Below are positions 9,446 through 17,919 of a DNA stretch of 62,082 bases, in pieces. Numbering within the stretch: position 1 is the first letter of the stretch; each line of letters opens with the position of its first letter. The position numbers and the translations under genes are program-made. This DNA is from Arthrobacter psychrochitiniphilus. GTDB lineage: Bacteria; Actinomycetota; Actinomycetes; Actinomycetales; Micrococcaceae. The DNA is taken from positions 1 to 62,082 of the forward strand of contig NZ_QHLZ01000016.1 in assembly GCF_003185915.1 (NCBI RefSeq), written 5' to 3'. The notes beneath the pieces were generated by a model that worked only from the letters and a program-made list of their open reading frames with translations, had not been told where the DNA came from and did not search any database.

Positions 9446-9895
9446 ATGGCGGCGCCCGAAACGAACAGTCATAGACGCTCTGACAGGCCCAGTCGCATTG
9501 ATTTCAGGATTCGTGGTTGGATTACAGGCATGGGGAAACGATGGAGCGGCCACAAATGGCTTGCCTTGGCTTGGGCATTGTTGGGCTTGTCTTTGGTATC
9601 AACAATCGTGGCATTGGGCGTCTGGTTTTTCGGTGTTGACCCCGACGATTACGAAACAAGGAACTTCAGCGCAGTACTTTTTCAGCGCCAGCTGACGCTA
9701 GCCGGAGCGTTACTTCTCCCGGGGCTCTCAGCCGCAGCGGCTATTCGATCGATGTTCGTCACGCCTCGCCGCCCGTCCCGGGTTATCGCATCATTTCTTG
9801 TCCTGCTATTGGCGGCAGTAGTGTTCTGGTTCTGCTGTTCATGGGGCTTTTCGGCAATTGACCATGCGAGCCGGGCCGCCTTGTGGCACGACTAG
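9446..9895 (+). CDS. Small hypothetical membrane protein
   Basis: 149 aa, not recognised. A basic N-terminus is followed by three predicted membrane segments, at about residues 37-63 (WLALAWALLGLSLVSTIVAL), 84-103 and 112-133, with a short extracellular or cytoplasmic DPDDYETRNF loop between the first two. ATG is the only sensible start. It lies between the decayed repeat at 9245 and the partial copy at 9901, as a one-gene unit. Confidence 0.6.
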   Translation: MAAPETNSHRRSDRPSRIDFRIRGWITGMGKRWSGHKWLALAWALLGLSLVSTIVALGVWFFGVDPDDYETRNFSAVLFQRQLTLAGALLLPGLSAAAAIRSMFVTPRRPSRVIASFLVLLLAAVVFWFCCSWGFSAIDHASRAALWHD

Positions 9896-9900
9896 AGTAC

Positions 9901-9952
9901 TTTCCGGTGAGGGTTTCCCGTTAGCCGTAGACTCCGGACACCGCGGGAACCC
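9901..9952 (+). repeat. Degenerate array repeat
   Basis: CCGGTGAGGGTTTCCCGTTA resembles the core arm (GTTTC for GTTCC) and is followed by ACTCCGGACACCGCGGGAAC. It sits exactly between two genes, as the clear copies do, but several positions have drifted. Confidence 0.4.
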
Positions 9953-9985
9953 AAACTTTCGGGGAGCAGTGGTCTTCTGGGTCGG

Positions 9986-11056
9986 TTATTCAACGATGCT
10001 GATCGGGGCTACCCCGATCCTTACGTTGACTGGCAATGGCCCCGTCCTGACACGGGGGAGGTTAATTGGTGGCTCGACGATGAGGATCGTCCCGGCTACT
10101 ATTCCGATGAAGGGTTCGCCGGTGCGTTGTGTGGCCACGATCTGCGCTTCGACAGGACCGCGAGCAGCAGGAACTAGGAACGGCAGCTCCTGAGGGAATC
10201 CGATAGAGGACAAGCTCTCAAGGTCGGCGTCATCAGTTGTTCCAGGATTGAACATATCCACAGTGAGTATTTGATCCGGATCGTCCAGGCTCAAGTTTGG
10301 GTTCGGAGTTGTGAAGCTAATTTCTTGGTTGGAACTCTGGCCACCTCCCATTCTGCACGGTGAGGACCAGTGTGTAGAACACTTGTATCCACTCAATTCA
10401 AGCTCTGGGCCGGCTACTTTCATCGTCGTTGCGTAGTCATTGGCCGCATACGGCCAGCTTCGATCCTGAACCGCAGAAGTAACGAGGCGGAATTTAGGGA
10501 CAAGCCCTCCTTCAGCAACGAGGTAGCTGGCGTTCGTGGTGCTGAACTCCTTTATGACAGGTGGGTGCGGGTCATCGGGGAAGAACCTAGGGCCCCTGAC
10601 AACCTCCGTGATCACTTTGTGGACCTTTGCCGCATCGCTGTGCCACAGTGCCAGGAATGAAGCATCCAGCACTTCGCGCAGTCTGTCCCAGTCGCCGTCG
10701 CGCCCACCTCTTTTGGCCGAGATATCTGCATACTGGATGACGCCATCCCGGGTTGTAACAATGTTCACCGAAGTCGCCGATCTGTCGACCTCATTTCCCA
10801 CGGGGTCCTCTGACGCACGACACCAAACTTGGGCGGCGTCGCTATTGGCACGTACTTGTGCGCAAAAGAAACCCGATTCTTCCAAGCGTGAGACGACGAG
10901 TGCAACCTCACCGCGATCCGATACTGGCACTGCCACGGAACTCTCATCCACCAGCTCATGATCAAACGGGTGCGTCGGGACTGAAAGGCTGGTGCAGCCC
11001 GTGGCCAGAACCGCCGCTGCCACGAACATACAAAGCAGGGAAATCGCTCTTTTCAC
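9986..11056 (-). CDS. Predicted lipoprotein, unknown function
   Basis: 356 aa. The N-terminus is a lipoprotein signal peptide with lipobox LATG-C at residues 18-21, so the mature protein should be anchored outside the membrane through Cys21. The rest is a mixed alpha/beta secreted protein without a family I recognise; the region around FFCAQVRANSDAAQVWCRAS has paired cysteines. It is the only gene between the repeats at 9901 and 11174 and faces against them. Confidence 0.75.
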   Translation of the reverse strand: MKRAISLLCMFVAAAVLATGCTSLSVPTHPFDHELVDESSVAVPVSDRGEVALVVSRLEESGFFCAQVRANSDAAQVWCRASEDPVGNEVDRSATSVNIVTTRDGVIQYADISAKRGGRDGDWDRLREVLDASFLALWHSDAAKVHKVITEVVRGPRFFPDDPHPPVIKEFSTTNASYLVAEGGLVPKFRLVTSAVQDRSWPYAANDYATTMKVAGPELELSGYKCSTHWSSPCRMGGGQSSNQEISFTTPNPNLSLDDPDQILTVDMFNPGTTDDADLESLSSIGFPQELPFLVPAARGPVEAQIVATQRTGEPFIGIVAGTILIVEPPINLPRVRTGPLPVNVRIGVAPISIVE

Positions 11057-11173
11057 TGGTTCCCCACTCGTTCAAAACCCCAAAACATAGTGGCCATGGC
11101 TAGTTTATGCATCGGTCCAGTCTGTCAGTAGCCGAGAGAAAGCACCTCCGCCCAGAGGTTGATTCTGTCGGCC

Positions 11174-11310
11174 GGGGACGCCGGTGAAGGTTCCCCTGCG
11201 GGCAGCACCATCGATCACGCATCGACTGCTGAGCTGGGCGGTTCAACGCCCCGGAGCCGGACAGGCTTACGGGACGGTTCTGAGATCCTATACGGACAGA
11301 CCCCTTACGG
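11174..11310 (+). repeat. Array repeat, long form
   Basis: Core GTTCC 11190-11194; 3' arm GGCTTACGGGAC ends at 11275. A promoter-like TTACGG (11267-11272) and TATACG (11289-11294) are 16 nt apart, then CCCCTTACGG. From about 11260 onward it is homologous to the copy at 33753, while the sequence between core and 3' arm is not. Confidence 0.85.
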
Positions 11311-11391
11311 AATAAAGAGAGCCGCATTCATGGGGAACACCAGCGTGCCGGAGACTGCGACGGTAGCTCCGAGAAGACTGCGGCGGGTGAC
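11305..11391 (-). pseudogene. Remnant of Tat-leader-like small ORF (copy 1)
   Basis: Directly after the stop of the 11392 gene the frame reads VTRRSLLGATVAVSG and ends in TAA inside the repeat leader. It is the counterpart of the 33-aa ORF at 33880-33981, but the first codon is GTC, so no start codon remains. Confidence 0.5.
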
Positions 11392-11739
11392 TTACCGCTT
11401 GACATGAATTTGGCTTTCTCGTCGGTGTGCTTTCAAACGTTTGGTCGCCGCGACGATAAACGCGCAGATAAATGTGGCCGTTAGAACGGCGAATATCACC
11501 AGAGCAGGATTGACCCAGACCGGGATCATGTCATAACCGGCGTTGCATTTGTTGTGTAGAGGGAAGAATCGCCCTGGTTCTTGCCAGTTCTGCGACCGAT
11601 AGTTATTGTCAAGCAGTTGGCCTGCCTTCGCGCATGTCTCGTCAGTGTCCTTACCGGAGGCGAATATCCCGATGAAAAACGTGACGCCGAGGACAAGGAA
11701 GGAGAGCAAGGTTAGTCCAAGCCATCCTCGTAGTGGCAT
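11392..11739 (-). CDS. Small hypothetical membrane protein (duplicated cassette, intact copy)
   Basis: About 115 aa, not recognised. Two membrane segments flank a Cys-containing loop: the first near the N-terminus (GLTLLSFLVLGVTFFIGI), the second near the C-terminus (NPALVIFAVLTATFICAFIV), with FFPLHNKCNAGYDMIPVW between them. ATG 11739 is preferred over TTG 11748 because the second copy also starts there. The second copy at 33978-34325 is interrupted by a nonsense codon, so this is the functional one. Confidence 0.65.
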   Translation of the reverse strand: MPLRGWLGLTLLSFLVLGVTFFIGIFASGKDTDETCAKAGQLLDNNYRSQNWQEPGRFFPLHNKCNAGYDMIPVWVNPALVIFAVLTATFICAFIVAATKRLKAHRRESQIHVKR

Positions 11740-11885
11740 TCGTTGCAATTCAGATCATTTCCTTGTGAGTCACGGCGAGTGCACCCATAACGACCGCGGT
11801 AGCATTCGGGCTGGGTGCCATCTGTCAATTCTTCCAGGATATGAAAGTTGGATCGCCCAACCAAGGGATGATTTCATCAACCGTG

Positions 11886-11917
11886 ATGACCGCAGAGCGT
11901 TCCAGCTGCGGGAGCTG
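11886..11917 (+). repeat. Array repeat, short form
   Basis: GACCGCAGAGCGTTCC with core 11899-11903 and a weak inverted arm. It closes the duplicated unit: upstream of the core it matches 34474 base for base over most of 30 nt, downstream it does not. Confidence 0.75.
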
Positions 11918-12010
11918 GTGCTTCCATATGGGTGAATTCTTGATCGCTCTTTCATGGCCATTCACCCACGAACCTTTCAGACAGTTCTAGTGTATGAATG
12001 GTTCCAGAGC

Positions 12011-12421
12011 CTACTCACACAAGGGCAAATCGGCCGGTATTTCGATGATTTCAAGAACCTTATCCGTAGCAGTATCGATCATCACGGCGTGGTTCTTCGG
12101 CCAAGACGGATCCACATTGACTTTGTAATCGACGCTCTCTGGTGCAACGGCCTCCGCTGTCCCGTCCGATCCCCTGCGCATGGCATCAAAGATACGGCCC
12201 GTCTCCGAAACTACCGTCACGGTCTCCTGGGGCAGCTCGGATACATTGCCGTCAACTGGGGTCGAATTCCAGATGGACTCGAATCCCCCTGAGCATTTTT
12301 CACCCGGTGTTGAGGCGATGCCCCCGGCAGCTTCAGCTGATGCGCTTGCCTGTGCCGAGCAACCAGTCAGTGCCATCATGACCACTACTGCAGTCATTGC
12401 CAGAACATTTCTTGAATTCAT
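12011..12421 (-). CDS. Predicted lipoprotein with WNSTP-type domain
   Basis: 136 aa from ATG 12421, which has GGTGGGGG just upstream. Lipobox ALTG-C marks it as a membrane-anchored exported protein. The mature part aligns by eye with the second domain of the lipoprotein at 28105-28842: WNSTP.DG.V..LP.ETV, then DP.WPKN and IDTAT.KV recur in both. Function unknown. Finding the same domain in two distant units suggests cargo duplication or independent capture of related genes. Confidence 0.75.
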   Translation of the reverse strand: MNSRNVLAMTAVVVMMALTGCSAQASASAEAAGGIASTPGEKCSGGFESIWNSTPVDGNVSELPQETVTVVSETGRIFDAMRRGSDGTAEAVAPESVDYKVNVDPSWPKNHAVMIDTATDKVLEIIEIPADLPLCE

Positions 12422-12510
12422 TTCCCCCACCTTTACGCCCAAACGGTTCCAAAAACCGAGCCTACCAAGACCTCAGCCTACGCCGTGGCAACGATGATTA
12501 ATAGCAATTG

Positions 12511-12542
12511 AGTTCGGCGACGGTTCAACCTACGGGTTGATG
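12511..12542 (+). repeat. Probable degenerate array repeat
   Basis: GACGGTTCAACCTACGGGTT has the CCTACGG loop-arm of other short copies but GTTCA for the core. Its position between two divergent genes fits the pattern. Confidence 0.4.
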
Positions 12543-12614
12543 TAAAGCGTAGTGTTGCTGTGTTTCGATGTATTGAAGATCAGCCACTAGGCCTGTAACT
12601 CATTTGGGGGAACC

Positions 12615-13120
12615 ATGAAATTTGTTCGATTACTCGCAGTTGGGATCATTGCCACCTCGTCTAGCTCGGGCTGCACGACCGCGACAGCACCTATCAAGAC
12701 AGTCCAGAGCTCCACGGTGAAGTCAGTAAGCTCTAGCCCACTTGCTACCGCACCACTTTCTAAGACCCTGTCCGGAACATTCGTTTCTCAGGCCATTCCA
12801 ACAAGCGGCGAGATCATCATCACCCAGACTCCCGATAGCCTGACTCTGGAATTAACAGACTTTTCCACTAGCCCTGGGGACTATGGGGCCGAACTATATT
12901 TGACCGCGAGTACGGGGGGGCCATGACCAAAAATGCGGACGGGTACAACGTCGTCAATGAACCCACCACCTACAGTCTCGAGAAACTCAAATCCATCACT
13001 GGAAACCAGAGCTATGACCTGAGCTACATGATTGATTTTTTCCCTGACGCTCACAGCATCACGATCTACAACACCCATTCCAGAGAGGCCTTCGGCTCAG
13101 CAAATCTGCTAGAAAAATAG
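12615..13120 (+). CDS. DM13-like lipoprotein interrupted by a frameshift at a G run
   Basis: The first frame (12615-12926) has a lipoprotein signal with Cys20 and a DM13-like start (GTFVSQAIPTSGEIII). It ends in TGA just after seven G residues (12914-12920). The second frame (12923-13120) carries the rest of the same domain (SYDLSYMIDFFPDAHSITIY). One extra G, or a -1 ribosomal shift on the G run, would fuse them into about 168 aa. The frames overlap by ATGA. This is a real frameshift, a phase-variable tract or a sequencing error. DM13 domains are thought to act in extracellular redox or adhesion. Confidence 0.65.
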
Positions 13121-13157
13121 GCCACTACAAGCTAACAATGACTAAAAGGTACCCAGC

Positions 13158-13748
13158 ATGGATCAACCTCACGACGTGAAGATTACCGAAGCGGACAGCG
13201 AAACGGTGGCTGCCCAAATCTCCCGCCACAGCATTGGGCTTCTGAGGGGCACCGCATTCACAGCACTTCTCATCATCTACGTGGCCTGGACCCTAGCAGT
13301 TGCCTTCCAAAGCTCAGTCCAATTTAGCGGGTCCGTGGCGCCCTATCTTGGCGCCCTAATTGGCTTGGCCTTCTTGATATCGCTGCCTGGACTTGGCTAT
13401 CTCTGCACCGTGCGGGACAAGAACGGGAACTTCATGGCCCCCACTGTGATGGTTGTGCTGATTTTTATCAGCTATGGACTACTGGCTGGCGTTGTTCTCG
13501 TCTTGGGGCTGTCCTTGGCAATCGGAACATCCTCAACGGTGGGCGAGGCTTCCATGTGGGTGGGTATCCTGTCACCGATTCTGTCCGTCGCTCTGTCCAT
13601 GCTCCTCGCCGGAATCGTCCGGACAAGACTGGTGTGGGAACCGCAATCAAAGAGACTCAAGACTGCCAAGTACTGGCTGTACCTTTCGCCGCCGTCGTTA
13701 TTCCTGATTTGCCAGGTGCTGTACATTGTGGGCCGCCTCGTCGGATGA
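13158..13748 (+). CDS. Hypothetical membrane protein
   Basis: 196 aa, not recognised. Five hydrophobic segments are visible, at about residues 30-50, 62-83, 95-117, 124-146 and 173-193, with a soluble N-terminal 28 residues. The start has AAAGGT seven bases upstream. It follows the DM13-like gene by 37 bp on the same strand and is probably its operon partner, making this a two-gene unit. Confidence 0.65.
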   Translation: MDQPHDVKITEADSETVAAQISRHSIGLLRGTAFTALLIIYVAWTLAVAFQSSVQFSGSVAPYLGALIGLAFLISLPGLGYLCTVRDKNGNFMAPTVMVVLIFISYGLLAGVVLVLGLSLAIGTSSTVGEASMWVGILSPILSVALSMLLAGIVRTRLVWEPQSKRLKTAKYWLYLSPPSLFLICQVLYIVGRLVG

Positions 13749-13822
13749 ACTCAAAAGCCTTAAAAGCGAGAAACGGCGAGGCACCAGATGCGCGGTGTCT
13801 CGCTGTTTCTACTATCTGGTTT

Positions 13823-13993
13823 TCAGCCAATCACCTCGAAGATCGTAGCTAGGCCTTCTGGGTGCATGGGTAACAACTCGCCGCCCTCAGTGACGCCAGT
13901 GATGTCAGGGACGAGGAACTCCTTGCCACTGATGCTGGAGCCGCGGCTGACACGGCGAGCGTATGCATAGCTGTCCCGTAGGAGGTTCCTCAC
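13823..13993 (-). CDS. Possible small ORF or gene tail
   Basis: The frame reads protein-like (SGKEFLVPDITGVTEGGELL, then a hydrophobic end FEVIG) and could start only at a GTG inside the repeat at 13973. It may be the 3' end of a gene cut by the repeat or a 56-aa protein. No ribosome site is seen. Confidence 0.3.
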   Translation of the reverse strand: MRNLLRDSYAYARRVSRGSSISGKEFLVPDITGVTEGGELLPMHPEGLATIFEVIG

Positions 13994-14069
13994 CGGAACT
14001 GCCAAAGTGCGACTTTTCAGCTCCGACGGGCGCATGAATCCACGGGTCGGTCGACGAACGGGTGACAGG
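13973..14069 (+). repeat. Array repeat, long form (shortened 3' arm)
   Basis: GTCCCGTAGGAGGTTCC at 13973-13989, partner GGAAC at 13995-13999, then GCGACTTTTCAGCTCC as in other long copies. The last hairpin is shortened to TCGGTCGACGAACGGG and the closing GCGGGAC has become GGTGAC. Confidence 0.85.
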
Positions 14070-14090
14070 ACTACATGGGAGCATTGTGGA

Positions 14091-14837
14091 ATGTCTACGT
14101 TTGATCTTCGACCTCTACCGGCCGGACAAGTGGAACTGCACGACGCTCGACGGCAGCGTCGATGGGTTGTCCAGCTGGAACCATTCGAGATCGGGGCCGT
14201 CCCTGTCACCACAGCCCAGCACGCGCAGCTGATGGGTAATGTCGGACCAGCCTCCCAATCGCCGCTAGTGGATATTAATTGGCTGGACGCCGTCAAGTTT
14301 TGTAATGCAGCGTCAGTGAGCGAGGGCCTTGACCTTGCCTACGCCTTTGACGCAGGAGAGGTGATTTGGCGGACGACAGCCTCCGGGTACCGCTTACCCA
14401 CTGAAGCTGAGTGGGAATATGCGTGCCGCGCTGGCACCGTTGGGCCACACTACGGACCCCTCGATGCTATTGGGTGGACATCGAATGACAAGCTGGAAAA
14501 TCCTGAAGACGTTGGCCTAAAGCAGCCCAATGCCTTCGGACTTCACGACACCCTCGGAAACGTCTGGGAATGGTGCTGGGATCTGCTCGACCCTGCCCGG
14601 TACGGCGATTACCATGTTTTTCGTGGGGGAGGTTTTGCTGATAAACAGTGGAGCGTGCGGGCCTCGACGCGTCGTGGCGGTGCGCCTGGGATGAGTCACC
14701 CAGATCTCGGCCTACGTCTGGCGCGGGGTGCCTTCCAAGATGCGGTAACAGTTCAAGGCTGGTCAGCGGAGGCTGATTCTGAACGTGGAAAGATCACTGG
14801 CATGTTGCCATCAGGGTGGACGCCCAGGCAACACTAA
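14091..14837 (+). CDS. SUMF1/FGE-sulfatase domain protein
   Basis: 248 aa of the formylglycine-generating-enzyme fold. Signatures are YRLPTEAEWEYACRAG (about residues 100-115), NAFGLHDTLGNVWEWCWD and the closing RGGGF and GLRLAR. True FGEs need a paired active-site cysteine; I see no clear C-x4-C pair near the end, so it may be a non-FGE member rather than a sulfatase activator. The frame is open upstream through the repeat, but ATG 14091 fits the fold start. It is the only gene between repeats 13973 and 14877. Confidence 0.75.
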   Translation: MSTFDLRPLPAGQVELHDARRQRRWVVQLEPFEIGAVPVTTAQHAQLMGNVGPASQSPLVDINWLDAVKFCNAASVSEGLDLAYAFDAGEVIWRTTASGYRLPTEAEWEYACRAGTVGPHYGPLDAIGWTSNDKLENPEDVGLKQPNAFGLHDTLGNVWEWCWDLLDPARYGDYHVFRGGGFADKQWSVRASTRRGGAPGMSHPDLGLRLARGAFQDAVTVQGWSAEADSERGKITGMLPSGWTPRQH

Positions 14838-14840
14838 CTC

Positions 14841-14856
14841 TGTTCAATATTGAACA
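14841..14856. promoter_or_regulatory. Perfect 16-bp palindrome
   Basis: TGTTCAATATTGAACA begins four bases after the SUMF1 stop. It is too AT-rich and short for a terminator; it could be a protein-binding site. Nothing else supports a role. Confidence 0.3.
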
Positions 14857-14876
14857 GCTTGTGGGCATATCGGTGA

Positions 14877-14907
14877 GTGTCCGCAGGAGGTTCCTCGAAT
14901 GGATACC
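14877..14907 (+). repeat. Array repeat, short form
   Basis: GTGTCCGCAGGAGGTTCC with core 14890-14894; GGTTCC and GGATACC flank a CTCGAAT-type loop, so the hairpin is kept with one bulge. Confidence 0.8.
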
Positions 14908-15027
14908 CTGAAGTGATCAGGACTACTCTTTGTCCGGCGGGTAGTGATGGAGGATAGGTGCATGGTCAGCGCGGTGAAGGGTGAAGGTTGTGTAATTCGA
15001 GTTGGGGGCCGATCGTGAGGTGATGTC

Positions 15028-15519
15028 ATGCAATTGCTACACAGCGCAAATGTCTTGCTCAATGTCCACGCCGAGACGCTGCTCGCTCACCCCGCCTTCG
15101 ACGCACCAGAGAGTCGAAGCTTACGAATCGTGGAAAGAACGGTAGAGGAGCTTGGCTTCGAGCGCGGGGCTACTTGGTCACGGGTCTTCGCCGCTGCGAA
15201 AAACCAAGGCCTCGAACTTTGCCCCTTGGTGACGGGCCCCTACCTCCGATTGGCGATGATGGAGCAGGCGGACGCGCCGGACTCGGTCTTGTCTGCAGGC
15301 CGCGCCCCGACTGGAGCAATCCACGTCGCTTCCGAGCCGCCGAGCGGAGACGTGGAGTATCCGAAGGGGTTCTACATCCGTGTCGTGGGCGGGCGGGCAT
15401 GGCTCAGGGGTTACCGGTGCGATGACACGTACGAGTGGCCGCCAGAACAGCGGCTCGCATTCGTACTGCCAGCTGCCCGACAAAGCGCGAGCTCATTCTC
15501 GGGCCACGGGAAGGGGTAG
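15028..15519 (+). CDS. Conserved hypothetical protein
   Basis: 163 aa, soluble. The pattern LELCPLVTGPYLRLAM then IHVASEPPSGD and YPKGFYIRVVGGRAWLRGYR is one I associate with a widespread uncharacterised bacterial family often found in accessory DNA; no function is known to me. The start ATG has GGTGATGTC ahead rather than a strong site. It is the sole gene between repeats 14877 and 15541. Confidence 0.65.
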   Translation: MQLLHSANVLLNVHAETLLAHPAFDAPESRSLRIVERTVEELGFERGATWSRVFAAAKNQGLELCPLVTGPYLRLAMMEQADAPDSVLSAGRAPTGAIHVASEPPSGDVEYPKGFYIRVVGGRAWLRGYRCDDTYEWPPEQRLAFVLPAARQSASSFSGHGKG

Positions 15520-15540
15520 CGATCCCGATGCCGCTTCGCG

Positions 15541-15570
15541 TTCCGGTGGTGGTTCCACCTACGGGCGGCG
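15541..15570 (+). repeat. Array repeat, short form
   Basis: GGTGGTGGTTCCACCTACGG, core 15552-15556, with a longer GGTGG/CCACC stem in place of GTCCCGC. It separates a + strand gene from a - strand gene. Confidence 0.7.
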
Positions 15571-15587
15571 TCGCGCGGAATTGCTTT

Positions 15588-16228
15588 CTAGACGTTGAAG
15601 AATGGACGGGCTTTTGCCAGGCCGGTAACGACCAGATCCGCGGGGTCGGTCGGTACCCAATCTGAAGCATCGAGGCGAAGACGGTCGGAGACTACGGCTC
15701 GCCCGGCGAGAACGTCCCGCGAGATGCCATCGTGAAGGTATCCGAGCCGACGCGAGACGCCTTGCGAACCAACATTGTCCTGGAACACCTCGGTCAGCGC
15801 GGTGACGGCTCCCAGTTCCTCAAAAGCAAGACCCAGCAAGGCCGTCCGGGCCTCAGTACCAATACCCTGCCGCTGAAATTCAAGGCCAAGCCACGATTCG
15901 GTTTTTACTTCACGCAGTACAGGAAAATTGCGTGCCTTCAGCGTGACCATGCCTACTGGCTGGTCTCCTCGGAATACGCCCATTTCCAATGCCCAAGCCT
16001 CCGCACACCACGCGCCCGGCGGCTCCAGTGCTGTTGCATCACGTGAAGTGCCCGCTCACGAGGAGGAAGGTCTGTCCATGGTGTCAGAAAAGGCTGCTCA
16101 CCAGGCTCGTGTACGCCGTTGGCCGCGACCTGAGCGAACTCGGATAACTCCTCATCGTTTGGAACGCGGAGTTCCAAACGCTTGGTTGCCAGCTTCAAGT
16201 GGGCGAGAGGCCAGTAATCGTTCAGCAC
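15588..16228 (-). pseudogene. GNAT acetyltransferase, frameshifted
   Basis: The N-terminal half (from GTG 16228; KLATKRLELRVPNDEELSEF) and the C-terminal half (to 15588; SWLGLEFQRQGIGTEARTAL with the acetyl-CoA loop RQGIGTEA) are in different frames. They break near 16010-16040 in a GC-rich CGCCGGGCGCGTGG stretch. Joined, they would give about 213 aa of a RimJ/RimL-like GNAT. Either a recent frameshift or a sequence error; all family motifs remain intact, which favours recent. It lies alone between repeats 15541 and 16304. Confidence 0.75.
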
Positions 16229-16303
16229 TTCGCCAGTATCGCACGGCAGCGTCCACCGGTTTACGTTTAGGCATGCGAGGAAACGCATGCCAACTTCCGC
16301 CAC

Positions 16304-16335
16304 TGCCCCGCAGAAGGTTCCGCTTCCGGACGGAC
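16304..16335 (+). repeat. Array repeat, short form
   Basis: GCCCCGCAGAAGGTTCCGCT, core 16317-16321, with TTCCG...CGGA pairing. Very close to the copy at 46043. Confidence 0.8.
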
Positions 16336-16385
16336 TCATAGGCTGGCCAAAGCCATGCCGAAGCTGGTTGGCACCACCTGAGTAT

Positions 16386-16859
16386 CTAGCTGTGTTTTGC
16401 CCGACGTTCCCGCCGCTCCTGCCGCTGAATGCCACGCAACGTTGTCGGTACTTGCGCATACTCCACACGCCAAACTCTGACCGCACAACTGGTGATTGTC
16501 ACTAGAGCTATCGTCGACAGCAACCACATCCCAAAGCCACCAATATCAGCAGTTGCCCCCGCAGGGCTCCCGTATGACATCAAAAATCCACTTGTCACAA
16601 CAACACATGCCGCAAAGAATGCGCAGAGAATGGACAGCCAACGAAATGCCCTGTTCTTTTTAAACAGTCCCCTGGGCGCCGCCACCAGCAAAGTCAATGG
16701 AGTCGCGACGGCGAAAACAATTGCGGCTATGAAGGCGGGCACGTACATTGCATCTGTGAGCGGTAATCCGATCCCACAGAACCCTACCAACACGGCAAGT
16801 GCAACAGGAATCGCCTGCCGTCCGGACTTCTGTGACTTGTCGACCCAATCCAATTCCAT
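16386..16859 (-). CDS. Hypothetical membrane protein
   Basis: 157 aa from ATG 16859, chosen because GGGGG lies six bases upstream; the longer frame to 17000 is unlikely. Four hydrophobic segments (beginning PVALAVLVGFCGIGLPL) and a strongly basic C-terminal tail (RGIQRQERRERRAKHS) that should be cytoplasmic. Not recognised. Sole gene between repeats 16304 and 17142. Confidence 0.65.
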   Translation of the reverse strand: MELDWVDKSQKSGRQAIPVALAVLVGFCGIGLPLTDAMYVPAFIAAIVFAVATPLTLLVAAPRGLFKKNRAFRWLSILCAFFAACVVVTSGFLMSYGSPAGATADIGGFGMWLLSTIALVTITSCAVRVWRVEYAQVPTTLRGIQRQERRERRAKHS

Positions 16860-17141
16860 ACGAACCCCCAAGTATCGGCGTAAGCCGCAACAGGCATCTT
16901 CCAAATCTCGGATGCATGCACAGCATAACCCGACGGGAATCATGACTCGTGGCGTTTGATGACCGGGGCGGTCACGGCGAGGCAACCCACCCCGGCGCAA
17001 CGGCCTTTACGGTCCGCAGGAAAGCAATCAAACAGCCACGAATGCTAGGAACAAATCACCGTGGTCGAGTTCGCCATGCACTGCGCAGTCACCCTATGAA
17101 TATCAACCGCAACGACCAAACCTTCGAATTATGACCGGCCC

Positions 17142-17183
17142 GTCCCAGTGAACGTTCCCCTCTGGAATTGCCGGAGACAAGGG
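17142..17183 (+). repeat. Array repeat, short form with GGAAT arm
   Basis: GTCCCAGTGAACGTTCC with core 17154-17158 and GGAAT at 17164-17168, followed by TGCCGGAGACAAGG, the beginning of a long leader that is not continued. Confidence 0.85.
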
Positions 17184-17224
17184 GAGATGGAGCCGACTTT
17201 GGGTGAAAGAATCGTCGTGTCAAA

Positions 17225-17234
17225 TGTGTACACA
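17225..17234. promoter_or_regulatory. Probable autoregulatory operator of the Phd/RelE pair
   Basis: Perfect palindrome TGTGTACACA located 18 bp upstream of the antitoxin start, where Phd/YefM-type antitoxins normally bind to repress their own operon. Confidence 0.5.
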
Positions 17235-17251
17235 AGTGCTACTGTGGTTAC

Positions 17252-17515
17252 ATGAACACGATTACTTCATCCGTCACAATTCGGGCACTTCGCGATGGTC
17301 TCGCTGATGCTGTGGGCCGTGCTAGCTACGGGCATGAACGCGTGCAGATTACGAAGAACGGCAAGCCGGCGGCTGTGCTTATTGGCCCCGATGACTTTGA
17401 ACTGCTGGAGCAACTGGAAATGTTCCGTGATGTCGCTGAATACCGGGCGGCTAAGTTGGCTGATGACGGTGAGCGCGTCAGCCTGAGTGAACTGCGTGCT
17501 GAGCTAGACGCGTGA
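17252..17515 (+). CDS. Type II antitoxin, Phd/YefM family
   Basis: 87 aa. The N-terminal Phd/YefM fold is clear: SVTIRALRDGLADAV, then VQITKNGKPAAVLIGPDDFE. The acidic C-terminus (from about residue 60, ending LRAELDA) is the usual toxin-neutralising arm. It binds its partner toxin at 17512 and probably represses the operon through the palindrome just upstream. Its stop overlaps the toxin GTG start by four bases, so the two are translationally coupled. Sits between repeats 17142 and 17920. Confidence 0.9.
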   Translation: MNTITSSVTIRALRDGLADAVGRASYGHERVQITKNGKPAAVLIGPDDFELLEQLEMFRDVAEYRAAKLADDGERVSLSELRAELDA

Positions 17516-17772
17516 GTTCTTACCGCATTGAATTCACCACCGCGGCCGCGAAAGAACTCAGAAAGCTTGACCCCGGAATCCGACGCCGCATCCTGTCCGG
17601 CATCGCCGAACTTGGGCAGGACCCCCGCCCTGCTGGTTGTAAAAAGCTGGCCGGCGAAAGTACTGCTTGGCGGATCCGCGTTGGTGACTACCGGATACTC
17701 TACGAAGTTGTCGACAACCTTCTCCTCGTTACCGTGGTTCGAGTGGCCCACCGCCGCGAAGTCTACAAATAA
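17512..17772 (+). CDS. Type II toxin, RelE/ParE superfamily
   Basis: 86 aa, GTG start. RelE fold signatures: YRIEFTTAAAKELRKLD, WRIRVGDYRILYEV and the C-terminal RVAHRREVYK. RelE members cleave mRNA on the ribosome; ParE members inhibit gyrase. The conserved R-x-GDYR-x-x-Y pattern with a terminal H-R-x-x-Y favours a RelE-type RNase. Pairs with the Phd/YefM antitoxin directly upstream. Such pairs are thought to stabilise large cassette arrays against deletion. Confidence 0.9.
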   Translation: MSSYRIEFTTAAAKELRKLDPGIRRRILSGIAELGQDPRPAGCKKLAGESTAWRIRVGDYRILYEVVDNLLLVTVVRVAHRREVYK

Positions 17773-17919
17773 CCATCCGGCTGCGTTTTAATTACTTAGA
17801 TATCCAAAACTTTGGGCATACTCAACGCGCATTAACGGATGGGATCGCCAGTAGCAGAACGTGCAGCACCTCGGTTCCTGAGGACCTCAGGCCCGATAAG
17901 CGCCAAATTTCAGTAAGCG

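Noticed and set aside
14877..14907. tRNA T-arm (GGTTC-GA-like) or tRNA fragment
   Set aside because: GGTTC with a following A-rich loop recalls a T-arm, but no acceptor, D or anticodon stems are present at this or other copies.
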